64,000 bases of DNA from Enterococcus sp. 9D6_DIV0238 (lineage in GTDB: Bacteria > Bacillota > Bacilli > Lactobacillales > Enterococcaceae): positions 434,001 through 498,000 of the forward strand of contig NZ_CP147246.1 of NCBI RefSeq assembly GCF_002174455.2. Direction: 5' to 3'. The first letter of the stretch is position 1. The number at the start of each line of letters is the position of its first letter. Made by a program: the position numbers and the translations under genes. The notes beneath the pieces were generated by a model. It worked only from the letters and a program-made list of their open reading frames with translations. It was not told the origin of the DNA and did not search any database. This document shows, one piece after another, positions 9,387-19,708 of this stretch.

Positions 9387-9433
9387 ATGATTTTGTTATA
9401 GTATCAAAGAATAAACCGAAAAATTCTCAACGA

Positions 9434-10249
9434 TCAATCGTTTAACTGTTCATCTAATTTATCATTGTCTTTTCTTTTTGGGATACGTAAAGTATCTTCC
9501 CAACTTTTCATTTGATCAATAAATTTCTTGCTCTTTAAATGAATTCCTACATATTCATCGTACAATTCATCGATCATTTGTCGAATCGCTGTTTTTGTTT
9601 CAGCTTTTACATTGATATCTTGGACTTTATCATAGGAAATTGCGGAAAACAAACGAACAAAGTGAACTGCTCTAGGATCTGCATGATAACGATGCTCGTC
9701 CAACAGCCAATGGCGTTCACAAAGAACACCACTGTACTTTGATGAATAATCAAATTTCCCTCTTGTTTCCTGGCAAACTGCACAATGAGACCATTCAGGA
9801 GTGATACCAAAACGATGGAGCAACTGGATCTCAAAAATGTTGGTGATGATTTCTGCATCTTTCCCATCATTTAGCAAAGTTAGCGCCTGAACAGTGAAAT
9901 GATACAAGTTAGGATCATATACGCGATCTTCGATAGCTGCATCTACTAAATTTAAGATGTACGTTGCATAGGCATTGATAAAAATATCTTCCTGAATTTT
10001 CCGAAATGGTGCAACTTCTTTACTGCCATTTAGAAAAGATAGTCCTTCTTCTCTAAAATCCCCAATATAAACAGCTTCTGTAAATGGTAAAATAGCAGGA
10101 GCGATCGGATTGTTCTTCCGATGTGCTCCTTTTACAAAGAACATCAATTTGCCAAATGACTCTGTGAAAATCTTGACTAATTTATCTTTTTCTTTGTAAT
10201 CCTTCGTAAAAAGAATAATTCCTTTTGTTTCACCTAATGTCATCTTCAA
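9434..10249 (-). CDS. recO: DNA repair protein RecO
   Basis: A recombination mediator that helps load RecA on gapped DNA together with RecR. The 271-residue protein has the N-terminal OB fold (GIILFTKDYKEKDKLVKIFTES, then GKLMFFVKGAHR) and a helical C-terminal part with a zinc-finger-like set, CAVC followed by CERH about 20 residues later. The length is normal for Firmicutes. It follows era on the same strand, but a terminator-like hairpin lies between them, so it may have its own promoter. A short basic C-terminal tail is present. Confidence 0.95.
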   Translation of the reverse strand: MKMTLGETKGIILFTKDYKEKDKLVKIFTESFGKLMFFVKGAHRKNNPIAPAILPFTEAVYIGDFREEGLSFLNGSKEVAPFRKIQEDIFINAYATYILNLVDAAIEDRVYDPNLYHFTVQALTLLNDGKDAEIITNIFEIQLLHRFGITPEWSHCAVCQETRGKFDYSSKYSGVLCERHWLLDEHRYHADPRAVHFVRLFSAISYDKVQDINVKAETKTAIRQMIDELYDEYVGIHLKSKKFIDQMKSWEDTLRIPKRKDNDKLDEQLND

Positions 10250-10270
10250 ACCTCCGTTCTCGCATATCTT

Positions 10271-10318
10271 AAGAAAAGAGACCGGGACAAAACCAAAAAT
10301 CAGTTTTGTTTCGATCTC
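10271..10318 (-). terminator. Terminator-like hairpin downstream of era
   Basis: On the minus strand GAGATCGAAACAAAAC pairs with GTTTTGTCCCGGTCTC (two mismatches, one wobble) and is followed by TTTTCTT. It probably ends the era operon before recO. Confidence 0.7.
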
Positions 10319-10392
10319 TAAACCTGAATAAAAGTTGAGAAAAAGGCATCTATTTCAGAAATAATTCCTTTTGTCTCATCCTCTTTTCTTCA

Positions 10393-11295
10393 TTAATAAT
10401 CGTCTTTACGGTACCCAAAATCCTGCAAATGAACTTTTTTATCGCGCCAATCTTTTTGCACTTTTACCCAAAGCTCTAAATAGACCTTATCATCCAGTAG
10501 GTGTTCGATATCTTGCCGCGCTTTTGTACCGATTTGCTTCAGCATTTTACCACCTTTACCTATGATGATCCCTTTTTGACTATCTCGTTCAACGATGATC
10601 GTCGCTTGGATATGGACTTTATCATTCTCATCGCGTTTCATCGAATCAACAACTACTGCAACTGAATGAGGAATTTCATCTCGAGTCAAAAGCAAAACTT
10701 TTTCACGAACTAATTCAGAAACAATAAAATATTCCGGGTGATCTGTCACTTGATCATCTGGGAAATATTGCGGACCTTCAGGCATTTGAGAAACTAAAAC
10801 ATCCATCAATCGATCGACATTATTTCCTTCTGTGGCAGAAATCGGCACAACTTCAGTAAATGTCATTTGGCTTGTATAATCTTCGATGATTCCCAGCAAT
10901 TGATCTGGATGAACCGTATCGATTTTATTGATGACCAAATAAACAGGACTGTTCATCGTTTTCAGACGCTCGATGATAAAATCATCACCTTTACCTCTTT
11001 TTTGATCTGCACTGATCATAAACAAAGTTGCATCTACTTCACGTAATGCACTGTAGGCAGTCTCCACCATAAAATCCCCCAAACGATGTTTAGGCTTATG
11101 AATTCCTGGTGTATCAATAAAAACGATTTGCGCTTCAGGAACCGTATAGATCCCCTGAATTTTATTTCTCGTTGTTTGTGCCTTATCACTCATGATCGCA
11201 ATTTTTTGTCCGACGATACGATTCAATAAAGTAGATTTTCCAACATTTGGTCTTCCTACAATAGCCACAAATCCAGATTTATGTGCTTCTGTCAT
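10393..11295 (-). CDS. era: GTPase Era, ribosome small-subunit assembly factor
   Basis: Binds 16S rRNA and helps mature the 30S subunit. The 300-residue protein has a GTPase domain with the P-loop GRPNVGKST (about residues 14-22), a G2 region [12 protein letters not shown]3 DTPGIHKP and G4 NKID, then a C-terminal KH domain with [11 protein letters not shown]. It follows dgkA by 12 bp in the conserved Firmicutes order pgpH-ybeY-dgkA-era-recO. Confidence 0.97.
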   Translation of the reverse strand: MTEAHKSGFVAIVGRPNVGKSTLLNRIVGQKIAIMSDKAQTTRNKIQGIYTVPEAQIVFIDTPGIHKPKHRLGDFMVETAYSALREVDATLFMISADQKRGKGDDFIIERLKTMNSPVYLVINKIDTVHPDQLLGIIEDYTSQMTFTEVVPISATEGNNVDRLMDVLVSQMPEGPQYFPDDQVTDHPEYFIVSELVREKVLLLTRDEIPHSVAVVVDSMKRDENDKVHIQATIIVERDSQKGIIIGKGGKMLKQIGTKARQDIEHLLDDKVYLELWVKVQKDWRDKKVHLQDFGYRKDDY

Positions 11296-11307
11296 TATTT
11301 CTCTCCT

Positions 11308-11715
11308 CTATAAAAAGTCTTTAATTATTTGCCATATTTTTGGAACAAACAAAAGTAATCCTACGATAACAGCAAAGCCGCTAGTTAACAAGACCGCTCC
11401 AGCAGCCATATCTTTGATCTTTTTCCCGATTGGGTGAAAATGAAAATCCGTAAACATATCGACAACATTTTCAAAGACCGTATTGATGATTTCAACCACT
11501 AGTACAAGAAAAATCACCAGAAGTAGCCATAACCATTCTGCTATCGACAGTCCAAAAACAAATCCGATAACAACAGCTATGATTCCCATCAATACATGAG
11601 TGCGCATATTTCTTTCTTCTTTAAAAACCGTTTTGATCCCTTGAAGAGCAAACTCCAGCGAAGCAATAAAATGTTTATTTTTCTCTGTTTGTTTATCTTT
11701 TGAGTCCATAGGCAT
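11308..11715 (-). CDS. dgkA: Diacylglycerol kinase family protein (undecaprenol kinase)
   Basis: A 135-residue membrane enzyme with three hydrophobic helices. The catalytic motif [15 protein letters not shown] and the [10 protein letters not shown] segment are diagnostic. In Gram-positive bacteria this family mainly phosphorylates undecaprenol for the peptidoglycan lipid carrier; that specificity is taken from the family. The start overlaps the end of ybeY by about 23 bases, suggesting translational coupling. The Shine-Dalgarno site is weak. Confidence 0.92.
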   Translation of the reverse strand: MPMDSKDKQTEKNKHFIASLEFALQGIKTVFKEERNMRTHVLMGIIAVVIGFVFGLSIAEWLWLLLVIFLVLVVEIINTVFENVVDMFTDFHFHPIGKKIKDMAAGAVLLTSGFAVIVGLLLFVPKIWQIIKDFL

Positions 11716-12169
11716 CTAAAATCTCTTTCTGCAAACCAAACATTTCCTTCTCGTCTTCTGGCTCCATGTGATCATACCTATTCAAATGAAGAAAACCATG
11801 CACCGCTAAAAAACCTAGCTCCCGTTCAAAAGTATGTCCATATTCTGCTGCTTGTTCTGCTGCTCTTTCAGTAGAAATCATCAGATCGCCTAGATTCCTA
11901 GGGAAAATATCGTCTTCGTCTTCAAAGATGATCTGCAGTTCATCTTCTCCCGCTTCTTCCAAAGCAAAACTGATCACATCCGTCGGTACATCTTTTCCTC
12001 TATAATCTCTGTTGATCACTTGAATGCCCGCATTATCCATAAAAGTTACGGAAATCTCAGTATCATCCGAAATTTCAAGAAAATCAGCTGCAAACTGCAG
12101 CAAATCCTCAACTTCTTTTAAATGTAGTTCTGACACGCTTTTTGTTTCATCAATGAACGTTATATCCAT
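11693..12169 (-). CDS. ybeY: Endoribonuclease YbeY
   Basis: A 158-residue zinc-dependent RNase involved in 16S rRNA 3'-end maturation and ribosome quality control. The zinc motif [11 protein letters not shown] (H-x3-H-x5-H) sits near residues 125-135, and the [15 protein letters not shown] segment is conserved. The ATG overlaps the last base of pgpH. Its position between pgpH and dgkA is the standard Firmicutes arrangement. Confidence 0.96.
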   Translation of the reverse strand: MDITFIDETKSVSELHLKEVEDLLQFAADFLEISDDTEISVTFMDNAGIQVINRDYRGKDVPTDVISFALEEAGEDELQIIFEDEDDIFPRNLGDLMISTERAAEQAAEYGHTFERELGFLAVHGFLHLNRYDHMEPEDEKEMFGLQKEILDAYGLKR

Positions 12170-14379
12170 TAGTCATCTCTCTTTTCTTGTTCATCTTTCA
12201 TTTTTTCCGCCTCTGATTTCATTTTCGGATATTTGATCCTTGAATGGAATGTGCTGCATAACCCACTGACTAATGACTTCTCGACGACTCTGATTTCTTT
12301 CATCGTCAATCCGCAATCATCTAGCTGGCCATCTGAGATCCTGTCTTGAATCACATTGTGCACAAACGCTTGGATCTTCTCATTTGTCGGATGATCCATT
12401 GCACGTACTGCAGCTTCACAAGTATCTGCGATGCTGACGATCCCAGCTTCTCTTGTTTGCGGCTTAGGACCTGGATAACGGAAATCTTCTTCAGAAATTT
12501 CCGGATTTCGTTCCTTAGCTTTTACATAGAAAAATTTCATCAATGTAGTCCCATGATGCTGACGGCAAATATCGATCACCATTTCAGGCATATGATATTC
12601 TTCTAAAATTTTTGCACCATCAATGACATGACCAAAAATAATCTGCTTGCTGTCTTCTGGTAGTAGAAAATTATGCGGGTTTTCAGCTCCGGCAGGTAAA
12701 TTTTCAACAAAGAAATTAGCATGTTTGATCTTTCCAATATCATGATAATAGCAAGCAACACGCGTCAATAATGATCGCCCGCCGATTTCAGCGACCGCAT
12801 TAGCACTCAAACTAGCAACCATCATACTATGATGATACGTTCCTGGCGCCTCTTCAAGCAATCGTTTCAACAACGGATGATTTGGATTACTCAACTCATT
12901 CAAGATGATCATACTATCATCAGTCACAAGCAACTCGATATATGGATGAAGACCCATAGTAGCAAGGAAAGATAATACCGTTCCAGCTAATGCACAAATC
13001 ATCATTGTCCAAGATTTTCCATCAAACAAACTCATTCCTTGATAAACGATCAAGACAAAGTCTAAGCAAATAGGAAAAATAATCACCCAAAATACAGCTA
13101 CCATACCTTGTTCACTGATCCGTGTGCGTTTAACGACCGTTGCAAGCAGACCAGAAAATAGATAGCTGACAATGATGATCGTCAGAGAATTGGTCCCAAT
13201 AGAATTATAGAAAACAAACAATGCAAAAATTACTTGAAAAATAGCAGCAAGAATCCCTGCTCTACGGTTAACAAAGTAATTCAACACCAATGGCGTGAAG
13301 GCCGCTGGGAAAAATAATGATACGTAAGCCATTTGTTCTGTCTGAAAAATTTGGAAGAACTTCATAAGCAATACACTTAGCGACATAGCCGCTACATAAA
13401 ACAAAATAAAGTGACGGCGTTTGCCTTCTTCTGTTACTTGCTTTGTAAAGAAAATCAAGACAAGCACTTGCAAAACAATCGCTAAGCCCAGAGCGACCAT
13501 TGGAAATACTGAAGTACTTTGATTTGTCATCCCTAAAAGCTCAAGTTTCTCCATCGCTTTACTATCGATCTGCGTTCCTTCACGAACAATGATCTCTCCT
13601 TGATAGATCATTGCAGGTGGAACAGCATCCATTGCATTTTGACGCATTTCTTTTGTTTTTTTATCATTTGCAAAATCATTTGCGACAATTCCTTCATTGA
13701 CAAGATAACGAATTTCCTGCTGCATCACACTGGTCACATCAAGAAACTGGATCTTCTCGATCGCACTTTGGCGAATACTCTCCAAATCAGCTTCACGAAC
13801 ATGATCTTTCATTTTATCATCAATGATTTTCAAGCTTTCTGTTTTTACTTGTTGAATTTGAGTCGCATCTAAAGAAAAGATATTTTGATAAAAGACATTT
13901 GGAAATTTTTGATAGAAAGCCACCTCATCTTGATCTAACTGTTCAAACTGAGATTTTAAGTTGGCTACCCTTTCCTCAATGGTTGGTTTCGGAATGGTTT
14001 CGTCTTTTTTAGCTTTTGCCTTTTTCTCTTCATAATCTTTATCTGTTTTTTCATTTGCAGTAGTGATCAGCTTAAAGAGCTTTTCAATTCGTTTATGCTG
14101 AATACCAGCAGTCTCTTCCTGATAAATATATTCTGGAGTGACTGCTTCTGCTGCTAATTTTTTCTTTTGCTCTGTCTCATAGGTATTTTCAACGTTTTTA
14201 TTAGCGCGAATTGTATTTTCAGCTAGTTGTCCTTCTTTGATTTCAACTTTTTTCTGATGAACACTGCCAAGCATGATCACAAATAAGAAACAGGAAAAAA
14301 CCAATAATAAAATCGGAATAAACGCTTTTCCTAACTTATCACGTAATTTTATTAATGAATACTTCAACGGAATTCTCAC
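12169..14379 (-). CDS. pgpH: Cyclic-di-AMP phosphodiesterase PgpH (7TM receptor with HD domain)
   Basis: A 736-residue membrane protein. One N-terminal helix (about residues 18-38) leads to an extracellular domain of about 240 residues rich in Lys and Glu, then a seven-helix block (about 285-480), then a cytosolic HD domain. HD residues are visible in [23 protein letters not shown] and [13 protein letters not shown]. Related PgpH proteins hydrolyse c-di-AMP to pApA. It lies between phoH and ybeY; phoH ends 19 bp upstream. The assignment is firm from architecture and context. Confidence 0.95.
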   Translation of the reverse strand: MRIPLKYSLIKLRDKLGKAFIPILLLVFSCFLFVIMLGSVHQKKVEIKEGQLAENTIRANKNVENTYETEQKKKLAAEAVTPEYIYQEETAGIQHKRIEKLFKLITTANEKTDKDYEEKKAKAKKDETIPKPTIEERVANLKSQFEQLDQDEVAFYQKFPNVFYQNIFSLDATQIQQVKTESLKIIDDKMKDHVREADLESIRQSAIEKIQFLDVTSVMQQEIRYLVNEGIVANDFANDKKTKEMRQNAMDAVPPAMIYQGEIIVREGTQIDSKAMEKLELLGMTNQSTSVFPMVALGLAIVLQVLVLIFFTKQVTEEGKRRHFILFYVAAMSLSVLLMKFFQIFQTEQMAYVSLFFPAAFTPLVLNYFVNRRAGILAAIFQVIFALFVFYNSIGTNSLTIIIVSYLFSGLLATVVKRTRISEQGMVAVFWVIIFPICLDFVLIVYQGMSLFDGKSWTMMICALAGTVLSFLATMGLHPYIELLVTDDSMIILNELSNPNHPLLKRLLEEAPGTYHHSMMVASLSANAVAEIGGRSLLTRVACYYHDIGKIKHANFFVENLPAGAENPHNFLLPEDSKQIIFGHVIDGAKILEEYHMPEMVIDICRQHHGTTLMKFFYVKAKERNPEISEEDFRYPGPKPQTREAGIVSIADTCEAAVRAMDHPTNEKIQAFVHNVIQDRISDGQLDDCGLTMKEIRVVEKSLVSGLCSTFHSRIKYPKMKSEAEKMKDEQEKRDD

Positions 14380-14398
14380 TCCTTTCCGTGGACGATCT

Positions 14399-15367
14399 TT
14401 ACTGTTGATTTTCCTTTTCGTACGCTCGAATGATCTGAGCTACCACTGGGTGTCTAACAACATCACCCGCATCAAAATGAACAAACGAGATTTTTTCGAT
14501 CGAACGCAATGTTTTCTCAGCATTGATCAGTCCGCTTGTCACACCTTTTGGTAAATCTATCTGGCTTGCATCTCCATTGACGATCATTCTTGAATTAAAG
14601 CCCAATCTCGTCAAAAACATCTTCATTTGGGCAACTGTTGTGTTTTGTGCCTCATCTAAAATGACAAACGCATCATCCAACGTACGCCCACGCATATAAG
14701 CTAAAGGCGCAATTTCGATCACGCCGCGCTCCATCAGACGATTTGTATGGTCCATCCCAAAAATCTGGTATAACGCGTCATAAACTGGGCGTAAATATGG
14801 ATCGACCTTTTCTTTCAAATCGCCAGGTAAAAAACCTAAACTTTCACCCGCTTCAACAGCTGGTCTAGTTAAAATGATTTTTTGTACCTCCCCTTTTTTT
14901 AAGGCTGACACTGCCATAACAACTGCTAGAAACGTTTTACCTGTCCCAGCAGGACCAATTCCAAAAATAACATCATGCTTTCTTATTGCATCCACATACT
15001 TTTTCTGGCCAATATTTTTAATACGGATCGCACGCCCGTGATGATCTTTAATGATCTCTTCTTCATACATTGCAACAAATGAATCAAGATCTCCTGCTCT
15101 AGCCATTTTTAGGGCTGATACGACATCTGGCGTACTGATTTTGATTCCACGCTGAATCAACACTTTTAATGTACGGATTACTGATGCAATCAATTGGACT
15201 TCGGTTTCTTCCCCGATCAATTGTATCGTTTCTCCTCTAGTATTGATCGTTATCGCTGAATTTTCTTCTAAAAATTTTATATGTTTATCGTGGGTTCCTA
15301 AAAGCATACTCACATCATCAGAATCTGTTAATTTTAATTCCAACGATATTGACTGATTTTCTGTCAA
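14399..15367 (-). CDS. phoH: PhoH family protein (RNA-associated ATPase)
   Basis: About 322 residues. Walker A GPAGTGKTFLAV and Walker B VILDEAQN mark the PhoH ATPase domain; the N-terminal part (about residues 1-110) has a KH-like RNA-binding region. A longer frame opens at 15415, but the TTG at 15367 is preferred because AAAGGAG precedes it and the resulting N-terminus (MTENQSISLEL) and length fit the family. It heads the phoH-pgpH-ybeY-dgkA-era operon, behind the yqeY terminator. Confidence 0.93.
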   Translation of the reverse strand: MTENQSISLELKLTDSDDVSMLLGTHDKHIKFLEENSAITINTRGETIQLIGEETEVQLIASVIRTLKVLIQRGIKISTPDVVSALKMARAGDLDSFVAMYEEEIIKDHHGRAIRIKNIGQKKYVDAIRKHDVIFGIGPAGTGKTFLAVVMAVSALKKGEVQKIILTRPAVEAGESLGFLPGDLKEKVDPYLRPVYDALYQIFGMDHTNRLMERGVIEIAPLAYMRGRTLDDAFVILDEAQNTTVAQMKMFLTRLGFNSRMIVNGDASQIDLPKGVTSGLINAEKTLRSIEKISFVHFDAGDVVRHPVVAQIIRAYEKENQQ

Positions 15368-15463
15368 AAAACGCCCAGCTCCTTTATTTTTTCGTTCTCT
15401 ACAATCATACCACACAATTTATTTATTAAAAAGAAGTCATCACTTTCTTATGTACATTAGGAC

Positions 15464-15495
15464 AAAAAAACCAACGGATATCCGCTGGTTTTTTT
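15464..15495 (-). terminator. Terminator of rpsU-yqeY
   Basis: On the minus strand AAAAACCAGCGGA pairs with TCCGTTGGTTTTT, followed by further T. It separates yqeY from phoH. Confidence 0.85.
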
Positions 15496-15502
15496 ATCTC
15501 GG

Positions 15503-15952
15503 TTATTTCTCTTGTAGTAATTCTTTTACAATTGCATTGACTTGATTGCCGTCTGCTTTCCCCTTAACTGCGGGCATCACAGCTGACATGACTTTACCAA
15601 ATTCTTTTGGTGAAGAAGCTCCAGTCTGATCAATTGCCGTCTGAACGATCTGACGAATTTCTTCTTCAGAAAGTTGCTTCGGCATATATTTTTCAACAAT
15701 TGTGATTTCGATTTTTACTTTGTCAGCAAGATCATCACGTCCCGCTTTTTCAAACTCTGATAGAGAGTCTCTACGTTGTTTCATCTCACGAGATAAAACT
15801 GTCAACTCTTCTTCTCCGTCCAAATCACGGTTGGCTTTAATCTGCTCGTTTTGAATGGCTGCTTTTAACATGCGAAGTACAGATAACGTTTCTTTATCTT
15901 TAGACTTCATCGCTGTTTTGATATCGTCATTCAATGTTGTTAGTAATGACAT
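15503..15952 (-). CDS. yqeY: GatB/YqeY domain-containing protein
   Basis: A 149-residue helical protein of the YqeY family, related to the C-terminal tRNA-binding domain of GatB. Conserved stretches are SKDKETLSVLRMLKAAIQNEQI near the N-terminus and PKEFGKVMSAVMPAVKGKADG near the end. The exact role is unknown; binding of tRNA or ribosomes is inferred from the fold. It forms a small operon with rpsU, starting 25 bp after its stop, which is the standard arrangement. Confidence 0.93.
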   Translation of the reverse strand: MSLLTTLNDDIKTAMKSKDKETLSVLRMLKAAIQNEQIKANRDLDGEEELTVLSREMKQRRDSLSEFEKAGRDDLADKVKIEITIVEKYMPKQLSEEEIRQIVQTAIDQTGASSPKEFGKVMSAVMPAVKGKADGNQVNAIVKELLQEK

Positions 15953-15976
15953 ACAACCAACTCCAATTCATCGAGA

Positions 15977-16153
15977 CTAGAATTTTTTACGTTTTCTAGC
16001 TGCTTCAGATTTTTTCTTACGCTTTACACTTGGTTTTTCGTAGAATTCACGTTTACGAGATTCTTGTAAAGTACCCGCTTTTGAAACGGAACGTTTGAAG
16101 CGACGAAGAGCATCGTCAAGAGATTCGTTTTTACGAACGACAGTTTTTGACAT
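15977..16153 (-). CDS. rpsU: 30S ribosomal protein S21
   Basis: A 58-residue protein read on the minus strand: it begins [20 protein letters not shown] and has [13 protein letters not shown] followed by a very basic tail ending KRKKF. This is a textbook bS21. It helps initiate translation on the 30S platform. A GGAGGGAGG-like site precedes the ATG. It is transcribed with yqeY from a near-consensus promoter. Confidence 0.97.
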   Translation of the reverse strand: MSKTVVRKNESLDDALRRFKRSVSKAGTLQESRKREFYEKPSVKRKKKSEAARKRKKF

Positions 16154-16239
16154 GTTAATTCCCTCCCTCCGAGCTTAAAAAGTAACCGTTTTTTATATTT
16201 ATGAATATTTAGTCATAAACAAAATACCGTTCTTTCTAT

Positions 16240-16268
16240 ATTATATCGAAAGGTTATTTTAACGTCAA
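16240..16268 (-). promoter_or_regulatory. Sigma-A promoter of rpsU-yqeY
   Basis: -35 TTGACG, 17-bp spacer, -10 TATAAT on the minus strand, leaving a 5' leader of about 80 nt. Confidence 0.88.
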
Positions 16269-16357
16269 CCTTTACTCGTAAAAAATATAGGAAAAAGTAG
16301 CAAAATGATTATTTTTTTAAACACTTGCAGAATCGAACGCTTAATTCTTGAAACATC

Positions 16358-16786
16358 TCATCGACATTCTTCGCAACGACCGAAAATTTCAAAGCGATGT
16401 CCTTCAATTTCACAGCCGCTCAATTGCTCTTTGAAGAAGTCCATTGGACACATATGGATCTCTTTCGTTTTTCCGCAAACTGTACAAATAAAATGATGAT
16501 GATGACCAACTTCTTGACAGCAATGGAAACGGAATTTTTTTTCTCCATTCAAATCAGTTGCTTCTAATAGATTCATCATTTCAAAGTCATGTAAGTTACG
16601 ATAGATTGTATCATAACTTACCCCCTTATATTCTTTGTTCATGAATTCATAGACTTCTTTTGCTGTTATATATCGGTTGCGTCGGATCAGGTAGGTGATG
16701 ATTGCTTCTCTCTTTTTTGTATATTTTAAACCATTTTCCTTCATGACCATTAACGATTGCTCGACTTTTGAATTTGACTGTGACAT
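16358..16786 (-). CDS. zur: Fur-family metalloregulator, probably zinc-responsive Zur
   Basis: About 142 residues: an N-terminal winged helix (about 15-80, with YTKKREAIITYLI and SYDTIYRNLHDFEMM) and a C-terminal dimerisation domain. Two Cys pairs for a structural zinc are visible (CTVC and CEEC), together with a His cluster (GHHHHF) for the sensing site. The start at 16786 follows GGAGG at good distance; a longer frame has no such site. The intergenic region carries a sequence matching the Zur box TCGTAATNATTACGA at 12 of 14 positions, better than the Fur box. Zur is therefore preferred over Fur or PerR, but this is inferred. Confidence 0.8.
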   Translation of the reverse strand: MSQSNSKVEQSLMVMKENGLKYTKKREAIITYLIRRNRYITAKEVYEFMNKEYKGVSYDTIYRNLHDFEMMNLLEATDLNGEKKFRFHCCQEVGHHHHFICTVCGKTKEIHMCPMDFFKEQLSGCEIEGHRFEIFGRCEECR

Positions 16787-16808
16787 AACTTTTCCTCCAA
16801 TCAATAAA

Positions 16809-16823
16809 TCAGAATCATTACGA
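16809..16823. promoter_or_regulatory. Zur-box-like 7-1-7 inverted repeat
   Basis: TCAGAATCATTACGA matches TCGTAATNATTACGA at 12 of 14 defined positions (10 of 14 for the Fur box). It lies between the divergent zur and PPDK-regulator genes, near the promoter regions of both. Confidence 0.55.
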
Positions 16824-16839
16824 ATAAGATTTATGAAGG

Positions 16840-16850
16840 TATGGTATAAT
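16840..16850 (+). promoter_or_regulatory. Extended -10 promoter of the PPDK regulator gene
   Basis: TATGGTATAAT is a complete extended -10 element. The -35 region is poor, as is usual for such promoters. The start codon lies about 35 bp downstream after a GAGAGGA site. Confidence 0.7.
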
Positions 16851-16884
16851 AAAATTATCAAAAAAGCAAGAGAGGAATGCTACT

Positions 16885-17739
16885 ATGACAAATGACGAAC
16901 AAAAAAAATGCGTAACGATCTTTGTAATTTCTGATTCTGCAGGTGAGACTGCTTCCAAATTAGCAGCTGCATCAATGGCGCAATATCCTACTGTAGACTT
17001 TTCATTATTTAGACGAACTTTTGCAAAAGAAGAAGAAAAATTGAAAAAAGCCTTAGAAGATGCCAAGCGTGAAAACGCAATGGTTCTTCATACTATTGTT
17101 AATGATCGTCTTGTAAAAATTGCAAATGATTTTTTTGAAGAACACAATATGTACCACTTTGATATATTGACTCCTCCTGTCGCTGAGATCGAGCGCTTGA
17201 CTGGAATTGCTCCAACACGTGAGCCAGGTGCCTTACACCATTTAAATGAGAATTATTTCAAGCGGATCGAAGCAATGGAATTTGCGGTAAAATACGATGA
17301 TGGCAAAGACCCTCGCGGATTTTTAGAGGCTGATGTTCTTTTGCTAGGCGTCTCAAGAACCTCAAAAACACCACTTAGCCTTTTCTTAGCGAATAAGAAT
17401 CTGAAAGTGGCAAATTTACCATTGATCCCTGAAGCACATTTACCGAAACAGCTTTGGGAAACGAATCCTAAAAAAATTGTCGGTCTAACGAATGATCCAG
17501 ATATTTTAAATGGAATTCGGAAAGAACGGATGAGAACCTATGGCTTGCCGGCAGATACTTCTTATTCAGATATCGAAAAAATCAAAAAAGAGTTGACATT
17601 CGCCAACGATCTTTATAAAAAAATTGGTTGCGAAGTAATCAATGTAGCTTCTTTATCGATTGAGGAAACAGCTTCCATGATTTTAAATGCATTGAACTTA
17701 GAAGACCATAGCTATTACGCAACGGAATCACCAGAATAA
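16885..17739 (+). CDS. Pyruvate, phosphate dikinase regulatory protein (DUF299 kinase/phosphorylase)
   Basis: A 284-residue bifunctional enzyme of the PpsR/PDRP family. It uses ADP to phosphorylate a Thr of PPDK or PEP synthetase and removes that phosphate by phosphorolysis, switching gluconeogenic PEP formation. Visible signatures are VISDSAGETASKLAAASMAQYP at the N-terminus and the P-loop-like GVSRTSKTPLSLFLANK around residue 155. It stands alone on the plus strand, divergent from zur, and ends at a bidirectional terminator. No PPDK gene is in the window. Confidence 0.93.
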   Translation: MTNDEQKKCVTIFVISDSAGETASKLAAASMAQYPTVDFSLFRRTFAKEEEKLKKALEDAKRENAMVLHTIVNDRLVKIANDFFEEHNMYHFDILTPPVAEIERLTGIAPTREPGALHHLNENYFKRIEAMEFAVKYDDGKDPRGFLEADVLLLGVSRTSKTPLSLFLANKNLKVANLPLIPEAHLPKQLWETNPKKIVGLTNDPDILNGIRKERMRTYGLPADTSYSDIEKIKKELTFANDLYKKIGCEVINVASLSIEETASMILNALNLEDHSYYATESPE

Positions 17740-17740
17740 C

Positions 17741-17782
17741 AAAAAAAGACGCACGGATCGTAATGCTCCGTCGTCTTTTTTA
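17741..17782. terminator. Bidirectional terminator between the PPDK regulator and thrB
   Basis: AAAGACG and CGGA pair with TCCG and CGTCTTT across a 9-nt loop, with A- and T-runs on the flanks. It serves both convergent genes. Confidence 0.88.
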
Positions 17783-17785
17783 TTG

Positions 17786-18649
17786 TTAAAATACTTGAAT
17801 ACCTTCTTGATCGATCGACAAGACATTGATCGATGCTGATATTGGTAGTTTTTCCAGTTCTCTGACCATTTGACTGGTCTTTTCTTCCGGAGATAAAATT
17901 AATACGGTTGGTCCCGCTCCACTTAAAAAAGCCCCATAAACACCGACCTCTTGGCCTAATGCACGTATTTTATCCAAATGAGGAACTAATTTACGACGAT
18001 AAGCTTCATGCCACCGGTCTTCCTCCATCATCACTCCTGCCAAAGGTAAATTACCATTTAAAATTGCTGCGATCATAACGTTGGCAATCGAGCTCGCCTT
18101 GACTGCTTCTTTATAAGGCATGCTATCAGGCAGCACACTACGGCTTTCAGATGTCAATAAATGAACATCGGGGACATATGCGATCACGTCACACAATGGG
18201 AAATGATGCTTAACATAATGAACATCTCCGTCCACATAGCTTGCAACCACAAAATCCCCGCAAATCGCAGGAGCAACGTTATCGGGATGTCCTTCGATCT
18301 CTGTCGCAATTTGAAGTTTATCTTTTTGTGATAAATTCAGATTTCCTAAGCGATTTGCAAGCTCAATGCCGGCAACGATCACACTGGAACTACTGCCTAA
18401 CCCTCTAGCTAAAGGAATATCAGAAGTCATTTTTAACACTTTAGGGGTAAGGTTCGGTGCTAATCTCAGTGCCGTTTGAAGCAGTAAATTTGTTTTGTCT
18501 GACGGAATATCAGTTCCTAAAGAATGAATAATCTGCCACTCATCCGCATTTTCCAAGACTTCTATACTCAGATATTGTGACAATGCAATACCGCATGAGT
18601 CAAAGCCCGGACCCAAATTTGCACTCGTAGCAGGAACTCTTATTTTCAT
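17786..18649 (-). CDS. thrB: Homoserine kinase
   Basis: Phosphorylates homoserine with ATP, the step before threonine synthase. The 287-residue GHMP kinase has the N-terminal [16 protein letters not shown], the ATP loop [16 protein letters not shown] (about residues 80-95) and the C-terminal [12 protein letters not shown]. The length is normal. The ATG overlaps the thrC stop by 4 bp. It is the last gene of hom-thrC-thrB. Confidence 0.97.
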   Translation of the reverse strand: MKIRVPATSANLGPGFDSCGIALSQYLSIEVLENADEWQIIHSLGTDIPSDKTNLLLQTALRLAPNLTPKVLKMTSDIPLARGLGSSSSVIVAGIELANRLGNLNLSQKDKLQIATEIEGHPDNVAPAICGDFVVASYVDGDVHYVKHHFPLCDVIAYVPDVHLLTSESRSVLPDSMPYKEAVKASSIANVMIAAILNGNLPLAGVMMEEDRWHEAYRRKLVPHLDKIRALGQEVGVYGAFLSGAGPTVLILSPEEKTSQMVRELEKLPISASINVLSIDQEGIQVF

Positions 18650-19704
18650 AGTTCAGACACTCCATTACGTAGATGCATCCGCATCTCTTCTAAATCACTC
18701 ATTTTAGAAATTTTCACATCTGTTGCGTTGATTGCAGTATCAGGATCTTTAAGTCCATTCCCTGTGAAAACAGCAACCACTGTTTCACCTGCTTTGATTT
18801 TCCCATTTTTAACATGTTGAATAACGCCTGCAAGTGATGCTGCAGAACCTGGTTCAACAAATACACCGTCTTGTGCAGCAACTTTACGATAAGCATTTAA
18901 AATTTCTTCATCTGTAACTGCATCGATATGTCCATTCGACTCATCTCTAGCAGCTTCGGCTAACTTCCAACTAGCAGGGTTACCGATTCGAATTGCTGTA
19001 GCAATTGTTTCCGGCTGATCGATCGGCTCACCCTTTACGATCGCAGCTGCTCCTTCTGCTTCAAAACCGTGCATACGTGGTAAAAGTGTCCCTTTCACAT
19101 CATGCCATTCTTTAAAGCCTTTCCAGTAAGCAGAAATATTTCCGGCGTTTCCAACAGGAATCGCTAAAACATCTGGTGCTTTCCCAAGCTGCTCACAAAC
19201 TTCAAAAGCAGCTGTCTTTTGTCCTTCCAAACGGTAAGGATTAACTGAATTCACTAACGCAACTGCTTCAGTTTTAGCAATATCGCGAACAGCTTTAAGT
19301 GCTTCATCAAAATTTCCAGGAATAGAAATGATATCTGCACCATAAATAATTGCTTGTGCTAACTTACCCATAGCAATTTTTCCATCTGGAATCACAACAT
19401 AGGCTTTTACTCCTGCTCTGGTTGCATAAGCTGCTGCTGCTGCACTAGTATTTCCCGTAGAAGCACAAACAATTGCTTTTGCACCTTCTTCAACTGCTTT
19501 AGCAACTGCCATGACCATTCCGCGATCCTTAAATGAACCAGTCGGATTCAGCCCTTCATATTTTCCATATAAGTTGATTCCCAATTCTTTTGATAAATTG
19601 TGTAAAGGAATCAACGGAGTATTTCCTTCTGCTAATGAAATCATAGGTGTTTTATCTGTAATAGGTAAATATTCCTTATATTGTTTTAATAATCCTTCAT
19701 ACAT
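18646..19704 (-). CDS. thrC: Threonine synthase
   Basis: A 352-residue PLP enzyme converting O-phosphohomoserine to threonine. The PLP Lys is in GSFKDRGM (about residue 59), the phosphate-binding loop is [14 protein letters not shown], and the [14 protein letters not shown] segment is typical. This is the short Bacillus-type form. It overlaps thrB by 4 bp and follows hom by 4 bp, so the three genes are tightly coupled. Confidence 0.97.
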   Translation of the reverse strand: MYEGLLKQYKEYLPITDKTPMISLAEGNTPLIPLHNLSKELGINLYGKYEGLNPTGSFKDRGMVMAVAKAVEEGAKAIVCASTGNTSAAAAAYATRAGVKAYVVIPDGKIAMGKLAQAIIYGADIISIPGNFDEALKAVRDIAKTEAVALVNSVNPYRLEGQKTAAFEVCEQLGKAPDVLAIPVGNAGNISAYWKGFKEWHDVKGTLLPRMHGFEAEGAAAIVKGEPIDQPETIATAIRIGNPASWKLAEAARDESNGHIDAVTDEEILNAYRKVAAQDGVFVEPGSAASLAGVIQHVKNGKIKAGETVVAVFTGNGLKDPDTAINATDVKISKMSDLEEMRMHLRNGVSEL

Positions 19705-19708
19705 GTTT

